The translations under genes and the position numbers were made by a program. The notes beneath the pieces are model-generated. The model worked only from the letters and a program-made list of their open reading frames with translations, did no database searches and was not told where the DNA came from. From Actibacterium ureilyticum (GTDB taxonomy: Bacteria; Pseudomonadota; Alphaproteobacteria; Rhodobacterales; Rhodobacteraceae), in the NCBI RefSeq assembly GCF_002285435.1, contig NZ_NSBT01000018.1, positions 1 to 64,000 on the forward strand: a stretch of DNA of 64,000 nucleotides, read 5' to 3'. Positions 52,784 to 62,164 of this stretch are shown here, one piece after another. Within the stretch, counting starts at the first letter, position 1. The number at the start of each line of letters is the position of its first letter.

Positions 52784-55700
52784 TTACTCGGCCGGGACCG
52801 CCTGATCCTCGATCCCCAGCGGATGCGGCAGCTTGTCCAGCATCTCTTTGGGGCAGATCTGAACGAAGTTGCCGCGCTCCAGCTCCCAGTGCTGGATGAT
52901 GTCGCGGGCCTTAGCGCTGTTGGTTTCGGCCGCGTGACGTTCGATCAGGTCTTTCAGCTGGGCTTCCCAGTGATCCACCGCCACCGGACAGGTGACCAGC
53001 GTTTCGGGGTTGATCAGCTGATCGGCCTTGCCCTGCGGATCGTACAGATAGGCCATCCCGCCGGTCATGCCCGCGCCGAAATTGGCCCCGATGCTGCCCA
53101 GGATCACCGCGACACCGCCGGTCATGTATTCGCAACCGTTGCTGCCGCAGCCTTCGATCACCACCTTGGCGCCCGAGTTGCGCACCGCGAACCGTTCGCC
53201 CGCGCGGCCCGCCGCAAACAGGTAACCATCGGTCGCGCCATACAGCACGGTGTTGCCGATGATCGTGTTCTCGGACGCTTTCAGCGGCGAGGCCATGGGC
53301 GGGCGCACCACGATGATGCCGCCCGACAGGCCCTTGCCGACATAGTCGTTGGCGTCGCCCGATACTTCCAGCTTCAGCCCCGGCGCGGCAAAGGCGCCCA
53401 GCGACTGACCCGCCGAACCCGACAGCTTCACCGTCAGGTGATCGGGCTGCAGCGCGTTGCGCATGCCGAATTTCCGCACGATATGGCTGGACGTGCGCGT
53501 GCCGATGGTGCGCAGCGTGTTCTGCACGGCATAAGACACCTGCATCTTCTCGCCATCGTTCAGGAAGCGCGCGGCGTCCTTCACGATCTCGGCGTCCAGC
53601 GTGTCGGGCACGGCGTTGCGCGGCTTGTCGCGGTTGTATTCGATGCGATGCGCCCCATCGACCGAGATCAGCAGCGGGTTCAGGTCCAGATCGTCCAGAT
53701 GCGCCGAGCCACGGCTGACCTGCGTCAGCAGATCGGCGCGGCCGATCACCTCGTCCAGCGAGCGTGCACCGATCCCGGCCAGGATCTCGCGCACTTCCTG
53801 CGCATAGAAGGTGATCAGGTTCACCACCTTGTCCGCGTTTCCGGTGAATTTGTCACGCAAACGCGGATCCTGGGTGCAGACGCCCACCGGGCAGGTGTTC
53901 GACTGGCACTGGCGCACCATGATACAGCCCATCGCGATCAGCGCGGCGGTGCCGATGCCGTATTCCTCGGCCCCCATCATGGCGGCCATCACGATATCGC
54001 GGCCCGTGCGCAGCCCGCCATCGGTCCGCAGGGTGACACGTTCGCGCAGGTTGTTCATCGCCAGAACCTGATGCGCCTCGGTCAGGCCCATTTCCCAGGG
54101 CAGGCCGGCATATTTGATCGACGTCGCGGGTGACGCACCCGTGCCGCCATTATGGCCCGAAATCAGGATCACATCCGCCTTGGCCTTGGCCACACCGGCG
54201 GCAATCGTGCCGACGCCCGACGACGCCACCAGCTTGACCGTCACCTTGCAGCGCGGGTTGATCTGCTTCAGGTCATAGATCAGCTGGGCCAGATCCTCGA
54301 TCGAATAGATGTCGTGATGCGGCGGGGGCGAGATCAGCGTCACGCCCTTGGTCGAATGCCGCAGCCGCGCGATCAGGTCGGTGACCTTCATGCCGGGCAG
54401 CTGGCCGCCCTCGCCGGGCTTGGCGCCTTGGGCGACCTTGATCTCCAGCTCTTCGCACTGGTTCAGGTATTCCGCCGTCACGCCGAACCGGCCCGACGCC
54501 ACCTGTTTGATCTTGGCCGACGGGTTGTCGCCATTGGGTTCGGGCACGAAATGCGCCGGATCCTCGCCGCCTTCACCGCTGTCGGATTTGGCGCCGATGC
54601 GGTTCATCGCGACGTTCAGCGTCTTGTGCGCCTCGGGCGACAGCGCGCCCAACGACATGCCCGGCGTCACGAACCGCTTGCGGATCGAGGTGATGCTTTC
54701 GACCTCTTCAATCGGGATCGCCTTGCCCAGCGGCTTGATGTCCAGCAGATCGCGCAGATGGATGGGCGGGTTCGCCCGCATCGCGGCCGAGAACTGGCGC
54801 CAGGTTTCGTAAGACGCGCGGTCACAGGCCGATTGCAGCATGTGCATCGTCTGCGCCTCCCAGGCGTGTTTCTCGCCCGAGCGCCGCGCCTTGTAGAAAC
54901 CGCCGATGGGCAGCACATCCTGCCCGCCCAGCCAGCCACGGGCGTGGACCTCTTCCAGCTTGCGCTGGATACCGGCGGTGCCGATCCCGGAAATCCGGCT
55001 GTGCATGCCGGGGAAGAACTCGGCGCACATCGCGCGGCTCAGACCCACAGCCTCGAAGTTCAGGCCGCCGCGATAGGACGAGATGACCGAGATGCCCATC
55101 TTGGACATGATCTTCAACAGACCCTGATCCACCGCATTGCGATACCGCGCGGTCGCCTCGGTCAGCGTGCCATCCATCAGGCCACGGTCGATCCGGTCGG
55201 CCAGGCTGTCCTCGGCCAGGTAGGCATTCACCACCGTCGCACCGCAGCCGATCAGCACGGCGAAATAATGCGGGTCGATACATTCCGCCGAGCGCACATT
55301 CAGCGAGGTAAAGGTCCGCAGCCCCTTTTTCGTCAGCCAGCTGTGCACCGCGCTGGTCGCCAGGATCATCGGCATCGCCACGCGGGCTTCGCCCTGTTGC
55401 TGGTCGGTCAGGATGATATGGCCCGCACCCGAACGCACGGCATCCTCGGCCTCGGCCCGGATCCGGTCCAGCTCGTCGCGCATGGCCTTGGGGCCGCCCT
55501 TGGCGCCAAAGGTACAGTCGATCACGACCATCGGCGCGTTGAAGCATTCGACCAGCTTGTCGAACTGCGCATTGCCCACGAACGGGCTTTCCAGCGTCAG
55601 AATCTCGGTCTGGCTGCTGTCTTCGTCCAGGACGTTCTTCAGGTTGCCGAACCGCGTCTTCAGGCTCATGACGCGGTATTCGCGCAGGCTGTCGATGGGC

Positions 55701-57322
55701 GGGTTCGTCACCTGGCTGAAGTTCTGGCGGAAGAAATGGCTGAGCGGGCGGTATTTTTCCGACAACACCGCGCTGGGGGTGTCATCGCCCATCGACGCGA
55801 TGGCCTCTTTCCCGTCCTCGGCCATGGGGGTCAGGATCTGTTCCAGTTCCTCGATGGAATAGCCCGCCGCGATCTGCCGCTTGCGCAGCTCGGCCCCGCT
55901 ATAGATCGGCTTTTCCGTCGCTTCGGACAGCACGGCATCCAGCTCGTTGATCTTGCTGACCCAGTCGCCAAAGGGCTGGCTGGCGGCCAGCTTGTCCTTG
56001 ATTTCGGTGTCGTGGAACAGCTTGCCCTCGGCCATGTCGACGGCAATCATCTGCCCCGGACCCAGCGCGCCCTTTTCGCGCACCGTGGCCTCGTCCGTGG
56101 GCACCATGCCGACCTCGGACCCGGCGATCAGCATGCCGTCACCGCTGACGACATAACGCATCGGCCGCAACCCGTTCCGGTCCAGCCCGGCACAGACCCA
56201 GCGCCCGTCGGTCATCGCCAGCGCGGCGGGGCCGTCCCACGGCTCCATCACCGAATTCACATAGGAATACATGTCGCGCCACGCCTCGGGCAGCTCGATT
56301 GCCTGTTTCGACCAGCTTTCCGGCACCAGCATGGTCTTGGCCATGGGCGCAGACCGGCCCGCGCGCACCAGAACCTCGAACACCGAATCCAGCGCGGCGG
56401 AATCCGACGAGCCCTGGGCGACGATGGGTTTGATATCCTCGGCCAGATCCCCGAAGGCCGAACTGGCCATGCGGATCTCGTGGCTTTTCATCCAGTTCAG
56501 GTTGCCCTTCAGCGTGTTGATCTCGCCGTTATGAGCCAGCATGCGGAACGGCTGCGCCAGCCACCATTGCGGGAAGGTGTTGGTCGAATAGCGCTGGTGA
56601 TAGATCGCGAACGCACTTTCGAAACGCTCGTCTTTCAGGTCGGGATAGAATTCGGCCACCTGTTCGGCCAGCATCATCCCCTTGTAGATCAGCGACCGGC
56701 AGGACAGCGAACAGATGTACAGCCCGTTGATCTGTGCCGCGGCGGCGGCTTTCTCGATCCGGCGGCGGATGACGTAAAGCTCACGCTCGAACGTTTCTTC
56801 ATCCACCCCTTTGGAGTTCGAGATCAGGATCTGTTCGATCTCGGGGCGGGTGGCATTGGCTTTCTCGCCCAAAACCTCGGTGTTCACCGGGACGTGGCGC
56901 CAGCCATAGATGTAATAGCCCATGCGCAGCACTTCGGATTCCACAATGGACCGGCAGCTTTCCTGCGCCCCGAAATCGGTGCGCGGCAGAAACACCTGGC
57001 CCACGGCGACCAGCTGATCCAGATGCGGCTCGTGCCCGGTGCGGCGGATCTGGTCGTAATAGAACGACACCGGGATCTGCACATGGATGCCCGCGCCATC
57101 GCCGGTCTTGCCGTCGGCGTCGACAGCACCCCGGTGCCAGATCGCCTTCAGCGCGTTGATCCCGTTTTCCACGACCTTGCGGCTGGGCTTGCCGTCCAGC
57201 GCGACAACCAGCCCCACGCCACAGGACGAATGCTCGTCCTCGCTGCGATAGAGACTGTTTTCCGCCATCCACTTGCGCTTGGCTTCTTCGGCTGCGGACC
57301 AGTTGGCATCAAATTCGGTCAT
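52784..57322 (-). CDS. gltB: Glutamate synthase (NADPH), large subunit
   Basis: Makes two glutamates from glutamine and 2-oxoglutarate, in the main ammonium assimilation route. 1512 residues. Residues 1-33 are a propeptide; Cys34 in HSSCGVGLVV becomes the N-terminal nucleophile of the glutaminase domain. A central domain, the FMN-binding synthase domain (ISPPPHHDIYSIEDLAQLI, ISGHNGGTGASPATSIKYAG, and the 3Fe-4S motif CIMVRQCQSNTCPVGVC) and the C-terminal beta-helix domain (GSNGCEYMTGGVAVILG) follow. AAGGAGA lies before the ATG at 57322. Its start overlaps the stop of the GFA gene (ATGA). Confidence 0.98.
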   Translation of the reverse strand: MTEFDANWSAAEEAKRKWMAENSLYRSEDEHSSCGVGLVVALDGKPSRKVVENGINALKAIWHRGAVDADGKTGDGAGIHVQIPVSFYYDQIRRTGHEPHLDQLVAVGQVFLPRTDFGAQESCRSIVESEVLRMGYYIYGWRHVPVNTEVLGEKANATRPEIEQILISNSKGVDEETFERELYVIRRRIEKAAAAAQINGLYICSLSCRSLIYKGMMLAEQVAEFYPDLKDERFESAFAIYHQRYSTNTFPQWWLAQPFRMLAHNGEINTLKGNLNWMKSHEIRMASSAFGDLAEDIKPIVAQGSSDSAALDSVFEVLVRAGRSAPMAKTMLVPESWSKQAIELPEAWRDMYSYVNSVMEPWDGPAALAMTDGRWVCAGLDRNGLRPMRYVVSGDGMLIAGSEVGMVPTDEATVREKGALGPGQMIAVDMAEGKLFHDTEIKDKLAASQPFGDWVSKINELDAVLSEATEKPIYSGAELRKRQIAAGYSIEELEQILTPMAEDGKEAIASMGDDTPSAVLSEKYRPLSHFFRQNFSQVTNPPIDSLREYRVMSLKTRFGNLKNVLDEDSSQTEILTLESPFVGNAQFDKLVECFNAPMVVIDCTFGAKGGPKAMRDELDRIRAEAEDAVRSGAGHIILTDQQQGEARVAMPMILATSAVHSWLTKKGLRTFTSLNVRSAECIDPHYFAVLIGCGATVVNAYLAEDSLADRIDRGLMDGTLTEATARYRNAVDQGLLKIMSKMGISVISSYRGGLNFEAVGLSRAMCAEFFPGMHSRISGIGTAGIQRKLEEVHARGWLGGQDVLPIGGFYKARRSGEKHAWEAQTMHMLQSACDRASYETWRQFSAAMRANPPIHLRDLLDIKPLGKAIPIEEVESITSIRKRFVTPGMSLGALSPEAHKTLNVAMNRIGAKSDSGEGGEDPAHFVPEPNGDNPSAKIKQVASGRFGVTAEYLNQCEELEIKVAQGAKPGEGGQLPGMKVTDLIARLRHSTKGVTLISPPPHHDIYSIEDLAQLIYDLKQINPRCKVTVKLVASSGVGTIAAGVAKAKADVILISGHNGGTGASPATSIKYAGLPWEMGLTEAHQVLAMNNLRERVTLRTDGGLRTGRDIVMAAMMGAEEYGIGTAALIAMGCIMVRQCQSNTCPVGVCTQDPRLRDKFTGNADKVVNLITFYAQEVREILAGIGARSLDEVIGRADLLTQVSRGSAHLDDLDLNPLLISVDGAHRIEYNRDKPRNAVPDTLDAEIVKDAARFLNDGEKMQVSYAVQNTLRTIGTRTSSHIVRKFGMRNALQPDHLTVKLSGSAGQSLGAFAAPGLKLEVSGDANDYVGKGLSGGIIVVRPPMASPLKASENTIIGNTVLYGATDGYLFAAGRAGERFAVRNSGAKVVIEGCGSNGCEYMTGGVAVILGSIGANFGAGMTGGMAYLYDPQGKADQLINPETLVTCPVAVDHWEAQLKDLIERHAAETNSAKARDIIQHWELERGNFVQICPKEMLDKLPHPLGIEDQAVPAE

Positions 57323-57747
57323 TCCCGGTCTCCTTCTGCGAAGGAGGCGAACTGTGCCTCGACTTCGGCTTTGGTTTGCGTTTCGTGGTCCCCGGCAAAG
57401 GCGAAGCCCGCCGGTTTCACGTCGATGTAGATTTCCTTGGTCATGGGGAACCCGCCCATGTCGTCCACCAGACCCGCCGAGACGGCATAGAAATTGTCGT
57501 ATTTCGGCAGCGTCAGGTGATACCACAGCGTCGTGCCGCAGGTCTCGCACCAGGCGCGTTCGGCCCAATCGGACGAAGCATAGGATTTCACCGGCCCCGT
57601 CACCTGAAGCGTGCCGGGTTCCACGTCGATCTCGACAAAGGCCGAGCCAGCCCAGCGGCGGCACATCTCGCAGTGACAGGCGTGGATTTCAGGCGCTTTC
57701 GGCTCGAATTCGAGCTGAACCGCGCCGCACAGGCAATGCCCTTTCAT
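57319..57747 (-). CDS. GFA family protein (glutathione-dependent formaldehyde-activating-like), inside the glt operon
   Basis: 142-residue zinc protein. Cys motifs: HCLCGAVQ, HACHCEMCRRW and WCETCGTTLWY, the ligands of the CENP-V/GFA fold. Family members bind zinc and some react with glutathione adducts; the real substrate is unknown. It sits 4 nt after gltD and overlaps the gltB start (ATGA), so it is co-transcribed and translationally coupled with glutamate synthase. The ATG at 57747 is chosen over an upstream frame inside gltD. Confidence 0.9.
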   Translation of the reverse strand: MKGHCLCGAVQLEFEPKAPEIHACHCEMCRRWAGSAFVEIDVEPGTLQVTGPVKSYASSDWAERAWCETCGTTLWYHLTLPKYDNFYAVSAGLVDDMGGFPMTKEIYIDVKPAGFAFAGDHETQTKAEVEAQFASFAEGDRE

Positions 57748-57751
57748 GGCC

Positions 57752-59185
57752 CTATTCCGCCGCGACTTGCGCGGGCTGCGCCAGGAATTCCAGGATGCTG
57801 TCCGCCGCCTCGCGCCCGTCGCGGATCGCCCAGACCACCAGCGAGGCACCACGCACGATGTCGCCCACGGCAAACACACCGGGCAGGCTGGTTTCGTGGC
57901 TGCGGAAATCGGCCTTGATCGTGCCCCAGCGGGTCACTTCCAGCGCGGCTTCGCCCCATAGCGTCGGCAGGTCCTCGGGCTCGAAGCCCAGGGCGGTGAT
58001 CACCAGATCGGCGTCTTCGGTGTAATCGGCGCCCTCGATCACCTCGGGGCTTTGGCGGCCGCTGGCATCGGGTGCGCCCAGGCGCATTTTCTGCACGATC
58101 ACGCCATTCACCGGATCGCCGGTGAACCCCTTGGGCGCGCTCAGCCAGACGAATTCCACGCCCTCTTCCTCGGCGTTCTTCACCTCGCGCTGGCTGCCCG
58201 GCATGTTCGCCTTGTCGCGGCGATACAGGCATTTGACCGACGACGCGCCCTGGCGGATCGCGGTGCGCACACAGTCCATCGCGGTATCACCACCGCCGAC
58301 GACCACCACGCGCTTGCCCTCGGCGTTCAGCTCGCCGCTGTCGAACTCCGGCACATCGTCGCCAAAGCTCTTGCGGTTGCTGGCGGTCAGATAGTCGATG
58401 GCGCGCACGATCCCGTCGGACCCGGCACCCGGACCCTGCAATTCGCGCGTTTTATAAACGCCCGTGGCGATCAGCACCGCGTCATGCTTGCCGCGGATCG
58501 CGTCAAAGGTCAGATCCTCGCCCACGTTGCAGTTCAGCACGAATTCCACACCGGCCTTTTCAAGAAGCTCGACCCGGCGCATCACCACGTCTTTTTCCAG
58601 CTTGAAACCGGGGATGCCATAGGTCAGCAGCCCGCCCGCACGGTCATAGCGGTCATAGACCGTGACCTGCAGACCGGCGCGGCGCAGCCGATCCGCCGCC
58701 GCCAGACCGCCGGGGCCGGCGCCGATGATGGCAACGCTTTCGCCACGCTCCTGCGTCGGCGCGCCGGGCTGGACCCAGCCCTTTTCCCAGGCGGTGTCGG
58801 TGATGTATTTCTCGACCGAACCGATGGTCACGGTGCCGTGGCCAGACTGTTCGATCACGCAATTGCCTTCGCACAGGCGGTCCTGCGGGCAGATTCGGCC
58901 GCAGATCTCGGGGAAGGTATTGGTGGCCTGGCTGACCTCGTACGCCTCTTGCAGCCGCCCTTCGGCGGTCAGCCGCAACCAGTCGGGGATATTGTTGTGC
59001 AGCGGGCAATGCGCCTGGCAATAGGGCACGCCGCATTGGCTGCACCGGCTGGCCTGTTCGGTGGCCTTGGTATCGGCGAATTCCGCATAGATTTCGTTGA
59101 AATCATGTGCACGTTCGTCCGCCTCGCGTTTCACGGGCATTTCCCGTTCGACAGTGACAAACTGAAGCATCCGTTCCTTGGCCAT
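57752..59185 (-). CDS. gltD: Glutamate synthase (NADPH), small subunit
   Basis: FAD/NADPH subunit passing electrons to GltB. 477 residues. N-terminal 4Fe-4S motifs CSQCGVPYCQAHCPLHNNIP and CGRICPQDRLCEGNCV, FAD-binding GAGPGGLAAADRLRRAG, NADPH-binding VVGGGDTAMDCVRTA, and a C-terminal FAD motif GVFAVGDIVRGASLVVWAIRDG. AGGGA lies before the ATG. First gene of gltD-gfa-gltB, the reverse of the enterobacterial gltB-gltD order. Confidence 0.97.
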   Translation of the reverse strand: MAKERMLQFVTVEREMPVKREADERAHDFNEIYAEFADTKATEQASRCSQCGVPYCQAHCPLHNNIPDWLRLTAEGRLQEAYEVSQATNTFPEICGRICPQDRLCEGNCVIEQSGHGTVTIGSVEKYITDTAWEKGWVQPGAPTQERGESVAIIGAGPGGLAAADRLRRAGLQVTVYDRYDRAGGLLTYGIPGFKLEKDVVMRRVELLEKAGVEFVLNCNVGEDLTFDAIRGKHDAVLIATGVYKTRELQGPGAGSDGIVRAIDYLTASNRKSFGDDVPEFDSGELNAEGKRVVVVGGGDTAMDCVRTAIRQGASSVKCLYRRDKANMPGSQREVKNAEEEGVEFVWLSAPKGFTGDPVNGVIVQKMRLGAPDASGRQSPEVIEGADYTEDADLVITALGFEPEDLPTLWGEAALEVTRWGTIKADFRSHETSLPGVFAVGDIVRGASLVVWAIRDGREAADSILEFLAQPAQVAAE

Positions 59186-59312
59186 AACAATATCCCTGAG
59201 TTCCGACGCGAGCCCCTCTCATAAGCGGCATTTTCGTAAAAGAAAAGTCATATATTGTGACCTAATCGAGAATCGAATTTCGGCAGTGCAGAAAGTTAAT
59301 GACGATTTCGCA

Positions 59313-59343
59313 AAATTTAGGTCAGTTCAAGTTACCTAAATTT
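59313..59343. promoter_or_regulatory. Operator-like inverted repeat in the gltD/uppP divergent region
   Basis: AAATTTAGGT (59313-59322) and ACCTAAATTT (59334-59343) form a perfect 10-bp inverted repeat with an 11-nt spacer. A third partial copy, ACCTAA, is at 59260-59265. The whole 59186-59404 gap is AT-rich compared with its surroundings. Half-site centres are 21 bp apart, two helical turns, as for a dimeric regulator. Confidence 0.5.
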
Positions 59344-59404
59344 GATCTTTCCTTTTAATATCACAGCCCTAGGATGCCGACATCCAAAACACAGGCGGTC
59401 GCGC

Positions 59405-60208
59405 ATGTCTCTGCTTCATCTGCTGATTATCGCAATCATTCAGGGCGTGACCGAGTTTCTTCCCGTTTCTTCCTCGGGTCACCTGATTCTGTTGCCGAAT
59501 CTTACCGGGATGGACGATCAGGGTCAGGTCATCGATGTGGCCGTGCATGTGGGCACGCTGTTCGCGGTGATCCTGTATTTCTGGCGCGATGTGGCCAGCG
59601 CCTTTGGCGGGCTGGGGCGGCTGGTACGGGGCAAGATGGATACCGACGGCGCGCGGCTGGCCTTTCTGCTGATCGTGGCGACGATCCCGGTGATCCTGTT
59701 CGGATTGCTGCTGAAACTGACCGGGCTGGACGACGCGCTGCGCAGCGTCGCGGTGATCGGCTGGACGATGCTGATCTTCGGGCTGGTGCTGTACTGGGCC
59801 GACCAGAAGGGCGCGCAAGAGCTGCAATCGACCGACTGGTCGCTGCGCCACGCGATCCAGATGGGGCTGTGGCAGGCGGTTGCGCTGATCCCCGGCACCT
59901 CGCGGTCGGGCATCACCATCACCGGCGCGCGAATGCTGGGCTATGCCCGCCATGACGCCGCGCGGCTGGCCATGCTGATGTCGATCCCCACGATCATCGC
60001 CTCGGGCACGCTTCTGGGGATCGAGGTCGCGGCAACCGCCGATGCGCAGGCCGCCCGCGACGGAGCCGTCGCGGCGGTCTTTGCCTTTATCTCGGCGCTG
60101 CTGGCGCTGGTGCTGATGATGCGGCTGCTGCGCAGCCTCAGCTTTACCCCATATGTGATCTATCGGGTGATCCTGGGCGTTGTCCTCCTGGCCATCGCCT
60201 ATGGCTAG
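59405..60208 (+). CDS. uppP: Undecaprenyl-diphosphate phosphatase
   Basis: Inner-membrane BacA/UppP enzyme that dephosphorylates undecaprenyl pyrophosphate to recycle the lipid carrier for peptidoglycan and polysaccharides. 267 residues, about eight membrane segments. Active-site motifs GVTEFLPVSSSGHLIL and PGTSRSGITITGARMLG are intact. The ATG at 59405 is used; an upstream frame from 59342 would include the operator region. It ends 2 nt before the convergent NDUFA9-like gene's stop. Confidence 0.96.
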   Translation: MSLLHLLIIAIIQGVTEFLPVSSSGHLILLPNLTGMDDQGQVIDVAVHVGTLFAVILYFWRDVASAFGGLGRLVRGKMDTDGARLAFLLIVATIPVILFGLLLKLTGLDDALRSVAVIGWTMLIFGLVLYWADQKGAQELQSTDWSLRHAIQMGLWQAVALIPGTSRSGITITGARMLGYARHDAARLAMLMSIPTIIASGTLLGIEVAATADAQAARDGAVAAVFAFISALLALVLMMRLLRSLSFTPYVIYRVILGVVLLAIAYG

Positions 60209-60210
60209 GA

Positions 60211-61194
60211 TCAGGTGCGCAGGTTCTTGGCCGATGCGGTGATGTCGTCATACTGACCCTGCGGGCGGAACCGCCACAGGTATTCCGGCAACACGGCCTC
60301 GGTCGCGGTGGGCTTGATACCCAGATCCGACAGGCCCCTGGCCCCGTCCGACACCACATTGTCCAGCTTCAGCGCCTTGACCTGATCGCGGGTCAGCATC
60401 CCGTTCGAGATCAGCCGCCCCGAGGCCAGTTCGGCCATGTCAAAGACGAACGCCATGATCCGCGCGGCCCAGAACGGGATGTTCACCAGCAGCTTGCGGC
60501 GGTGAATCACCTTCAGCATCTGCTGCATCAGCTCGCGGAACGTATGCACATCCGGCCCGCCCAGCTCATAGATACCGCCCGGCGCGGTGCCCAGAACGCC
60601 CTTGACCGCCGCCTGTGCCACATCGTCGACATAGACCGGCTGGAACCGCGTTTCGGCCCCCACCAGCGGCAGCACCGGACCAAGGCGCGACATGCTGGCG
60701 AAACGGTTGAAGAACGCGTCTTCGGGGCCAAAGATCACCGACGGCCGCAGGATCATCGCATCGGGCATGTGTTTCAGCACGCCCTCCTCGCCCAGCGCCT
60801 TGGTCCGCAGGTAATCGCTTTCGGATTCCGCATCCGGCCCCAGGGCCGAGATCTGGACCATCCGCGCCACGCCGGTTTCAGCGGCAATGCGTGCGATACG
60901 CTCGGCACCCTCGTGCTGCACGGCCTCGAAATTGTTCCGCCCGCCGGCGTCGAACGTGCCCACGCAGTTCACGACCGCATCGGCGCCCTGCATCACGGCA
61001 CGCACCGAATCGTCGTCGCGAATGTTGCAGAAGACCGGCTCGACCTGGCCGACAGTGCCATAGGGTTTGACATGCAGCGCCTCGTTCGGGCGACGCACCG
61101 CCACGCGCACGCGCCAACCCTCTTTCGCCATGCGCCGTGCGATATAGCGGCCCACGAAGCCCGCACCACCATAGATCGTCACCAGCTTGGCCAT
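60211..61194 (-). CDS. NDUFA9-like NAD(P)-binding protein (complex I accessory type, atypical SDR)
   Basis: 327 residues starting [20 protein letters not shown], an NAD(P)-binding GGxGxxG motif. Other features: [44 protein letters not shown] and [17 protein letters not shown], where the YxxxK of the SDR motif is replaced by a Y-L-R-T-K spacing (YLRTK). Alphaproteobacterial relatives are associated with complex I, like mitochondrial NDUFA9; it may also be a quinone-linked reductase. No nuo genes are in the window. Confidence 0.87.
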   Translation of the reverse strand: MAKLVTIYGGAGFVGRYIARRMAKEGWRVRVAVRRPNEALHVKPYGTVGQVEPVFCNIRDDDSVRAVMQGADAVVNCVGTFDAGGRNNFEAVQHEGAERIARIAAETGVARMVQISALGPDAESESDYLRTKALGEEGVLKHMPDAMILRPSVIFGPEDAFFNRFASMSRLGPVLPLVGAETRFQPVYVDDVAQAAVKGVLGTAPGGIYELGGPDVHTFRELMQQMLKVIHRRKLLVNIPFWAARIMAFVFDMAELASGRLISNGMLTRDQVKALKLDNVVSDGARGLSDLGIKPTATEAVLPEYLWRFRPQGQYDDITASAKNLRT

Positions 61195-61341
61195 AGGGCG
61201 CCTCCAATGCCTTGAATTCACCTGCCTGAATAGCCCCCCGCCCGCCGTCAAACAAGCCGATATCGCAGAATCGAAAGAATCCTGCTTTTGACCCGTTGAC
61301 ACCACCTGCGACCAGCTATACATCCCCGCTCCACGACACCT

Positions 61342-61428
61342 GCCCAGGTGGCGGAATTGGTAGACGCGCTAGCTTCAGGTGCTAGTGTCCGTATGGACGT
61401 GGAGGTTCGAGTCCTCTCCTGGGCACCA
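61342..61428 (+). tRNA. tRNA-Leu (anticodon CAG)
   Basis: 87-nt tRNA with encoded CCA. Acceptor GCCCAGG (61342-61348) pairs with CCTGGGC (61418-61424), then ACCA. The anticodon loop TTCAGGT is closed by CTAGC/GCTAG and gives CAG. A long variable arm and GGTTCGAGTCC T-arm complete the class II leucine tRNA. No integrase or att repeat is seen near it. Confidence 0.97.
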
Positions 61429-61551
61429 AATCCCCAACATGTGAATCCGACACCCGCCCGCGCGGGAAACTTGACCCTGCCGGACGCGTGGGCTTAGACA
61501 CGGTCCACCGGGACGACCCGGGCGAATTCTTGCGGGCAGACAGGGGCCGAC

Positions 61552-62163
61552 GTGGCAAATACCGTTTATCAGAACGACCTTCCCGATGGGCTGGACCTGG
61601 GTCCGGTCGTGGCCATCGATTGCGAAACCATGGGGCTGAACCCGCATCGCGACCGGCTGTGCGTGGTGCAGATGTCCGGCGGCGATGGCAACGCCCATCT
61701 GGTGCAGATCGAAAAGGGTCAGACCACGGCGCCGAATCTGTGCCGTATGCTGACCGATCCGAATGTGCTGAAGCTGTTCCATTTCGGCCGGTTCGACATT
61801 GCCGCGCTGTACAATGCCTTTGGCGCGCTGACCGCGCCGGTCTATTGCACCAAGATCGCCAGCAAGCTGATCCGCACCTATACCGACCGGCATGGGTTGA
61901 AGAACCTGTTGCAGGAACTGCTGGAGGTCGACATTTCCAAACAGCAGCAGATGAGCGATTGGGGCGCGGCAGAGCTGTCCGAGGCGCAGGTCGCCTATGC
62001 GGCATCCGATGTGCTGTACCTGCATCGGCTGAAGGACGAGTTGGACAAGCGCCTGGCGCGCGAAGGGCGCACCGACCTTGCGCAAAGCTGCTTCGACTTC
62101 CTGCCAACGCGGGCCCGGCTGGATCTGGCCGGCTGGCCCGAGATTGACATTTTCGCGCACTGA
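61552..62163 (+). CDS. rnd: Ribonuclease D-like 3'-5' exonuclease (short form)
   Basis: 203-residue DEDD-type exonuclease. Exo I is AIDCETMGLNPHRDR, Exo II FHFGRFDIAALYNAFG, and Exo III QVAYAASDVLYLHRL (DEDDy with Tyr). E. coli RNase D also has two HRDC domains (about 375 residues); here they are absent. GTG start with GGGG 6 nt upstream. It is one nucleotide from kdsD. Confidence 0.92.
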   Translation: MANTVYQNDLPDGLDLGPVVAIDCETMGLNPHRDRLCVVQMSGGDGNAHLVQIEKGQTTAPNLCRMLTDPNVLKLFHFGRFDIAALYNAFGALTAPVYCTKIASKLIRTYTDRHGLKNLLQELLEVDISKQQQMSDWGAAELSEAQVAYAASDVLYLHRLKDELDKRLAREGRTDLAQSCFDFLPTRARLDLAGWPEIDIFAH

Positions 62164-62164
62164 C

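Noticed and set aside
54152-57430. Antisense open frame of about 1090 codons opposite gltB
   Set aside because: gltB is unmistakable; the antisense translation is low-complexity Arg/His/Gln/Gly.
61342-61428. tRNA-Leu as an integration site of a genomic island
   Set aside because: No repeated 3' end of the tRNA and no integrase are found; rnd-kdsD-lptC-lptA downstream is ordinary core synteny.
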